DNA from: Symsagittifera roscoffensis
Lineage: Eukaryota; Xenacoelomorpha; Acoela; Convolutidae
DNA: 50,000 bases
NCBI RefSeq assembly: GCF_963678635.1
Contig: NW_026970601.1
Coordinates: 1 to 50,000 of the forward strand
Reading direction: 5' to 3'
Made by a program: the position numbers and the translations under genes
Notes under the pieces: generated by a model
What the model saw: only the letters and a program-made list of their open reading frames with translations
Told to the model about the DNA's origin: nothing
The model's database searches: none
Shown here: one piece after another, positions 49,061 through 50,000 of the stretch
Numbering within the stretch: the first letter of the stretch is position 1
Layout of the letters: every line of letters begins with the position of its first letter

Positions 49061-50000
49061 AAAACAAAATTCAGTCGAAATACTTTTTCTTGTGTGAGCT
49101 GCTATCAAGCTCTGAACAAGTTTTTGCAAAAAAAATTATGTTACACTGCTTATATTGAATGAAATCATATCGCTTTTTCTTCGTGGTAGTAGTAGACTTC
49201 CCGGAAGGTAGTTTACTATGAAATCTTTCAGCATGATTCTGGCACAAGTATACAATTTAGAGTTTATATTGACAGGTTTATATTCGACGTGAAAAAAGAG
49301 TTCTGCTTTATTTGCTACTATGTACGATATACCAAAAAATTTTACCCTTTGTTACTTGGTACCTTTTTCGATTGCAGAAAAAAATCAGATTATAAAACTT
49401 TCAATTAAAAAATAAAAGTTTGTGTAAACTCTTAAGCAAACAAAACAAATGTGATTTAAAAATCTACGTTTAACAACTGTCATTTCCTGATGCTTCCACT
49501 ACTTTAATCTCCTTGGCTATTTAAGAAATTTTATGCTGATAAAAGTTGACTCCTGTTGAAAAAATAACAGATAAGTGAAAAACCAAATCTAGGATTAGAG
49601 AATTCTATTTGGGTGGCATTTTTTTTTCTAATTATTATTGTGAAAACTTAGTTTCTGATAAGCTCGTTTATTAGCAACATCAAAAATCTTTTTCATCCTT
49701 TAAAAACAATCTTCTTTGCCATTTTTTTCGATGATTCTTAAACGATGTAAGTTTTGTTTGCTTATTTTTTAAAAATGGGCAACTTTCCCGCAAGAATCGT
49801 TTTGAAACATGCCATTTCAAACACTCCTTTGAAGTGAATTTTATTTTGTGTGTTCGAATAAATAAAACTTAAAAAAAAGTTTTGTCGTTTTAAATGAGTT
49901 TTTTCACACAATCATGCATCAAAAGACTGTAGAGTCTGTTTAGAATTCAGTTTGCAGTTATTTGACATAAAGAACGAGGAGATTAATTCTAAAAATAACT
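49061..50000. other. Non-coding right end
   Basis: AT-rich with no supported gene or repeat. GTTACACTGCTTATATTGAAT at 49140 resembles GTTAGACTGCTTAAATTGAAT (first 20 bases) at 43900, so the true boundaries of element B copy 2 may extend to these points. Confidence 0.4.

Noticed and set aside
1-50000. CRISPR arrays, operons, bacterial promoters, rRNA
   Set aside because: None seen. Introns, LTR elements and coding density all point to a eukaryotic genome.

Overview
This is eukaryotic, almost certainly invertebrate metazoan, DNA. It is AT-rich, mostly non-coding, and carries a few host exons with GT-AG (once GC-AG) splice sites. Mobile elements and tandem repeats take up most of it. Nothing in the window fixes the species. 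An env-bearing Ty3/gypsy element and GTAAGT / T-rich-AG introns are compatible with several invertebrate groups; tunicates are one guess that I cannot confirm.

The main feature is an almost pristine, very long retrovirus-like element (here 'element A') at 17386-36247, 18,862 bp. It has two 410-bp LTRs differing at one base and a 4-bp target duplication (CTTG). In order it holds: 5' LTR, primer-binding site, a 1.25-kb leader with hairpin repeats and a small ORF, a basic 155-aa ORF, a 1,230-codon gag, an in-frame TGA, pol (protease, RT, RNase H, DD35E integrase, GPY), a non-coding gap with a TATA-like box, two small hydrophobic ORFs overlapping by ATGA, a 378-codon open frame with no ATG, an 872-aa envelope-like glycoprotein ORF, a 601-aa ORF of unknown function overlapping env by ATGA, a canonical 79-nt intron just after that ORF's stop, a 1.5-kb non-coding 3' region, and the 3' LTR. 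The TGA sits exactly where the protease active-site glycine (D-S-G) should be.

An old, diverged 3' end of a related element lies at about 5655-7258, including a 409-bp LTR. Comparing the two shows what has been conserved in the non-coding parts: a covarying LTR hairpin and a string of three perfect palindromes.

Two decayed copies of a second Ty3/gypsy family ('element B') flank element A in opposite orientations: about 9225-15070 (+) and 43925-49060 (-). Both keep recognisable gag start, protease, and RT pieces, with many stops and frameshifts.

Host exons, all low to moderate confidence: a type II membrane protein with a coiled-coil stalk (780-2510, -); a proline-rich exon (about 2922-3272, -); a terminal exon that looks like the C-terminus of an S1 serine protease (16875-17050, -), whose upstream exons would lie on the other side of the element A insertion; and a duplicated two-exon gene at 39.6-41.2 kb. 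The 37-42.6 kb stretch is a patchwork of tandem repeats (535-bp unit x2, ~30-bp units at two places, ~175-180-bp unit x4) and duplicated exons. A CpG-rich 122-bp/30-bp minisatellite lies at 7680-8425.
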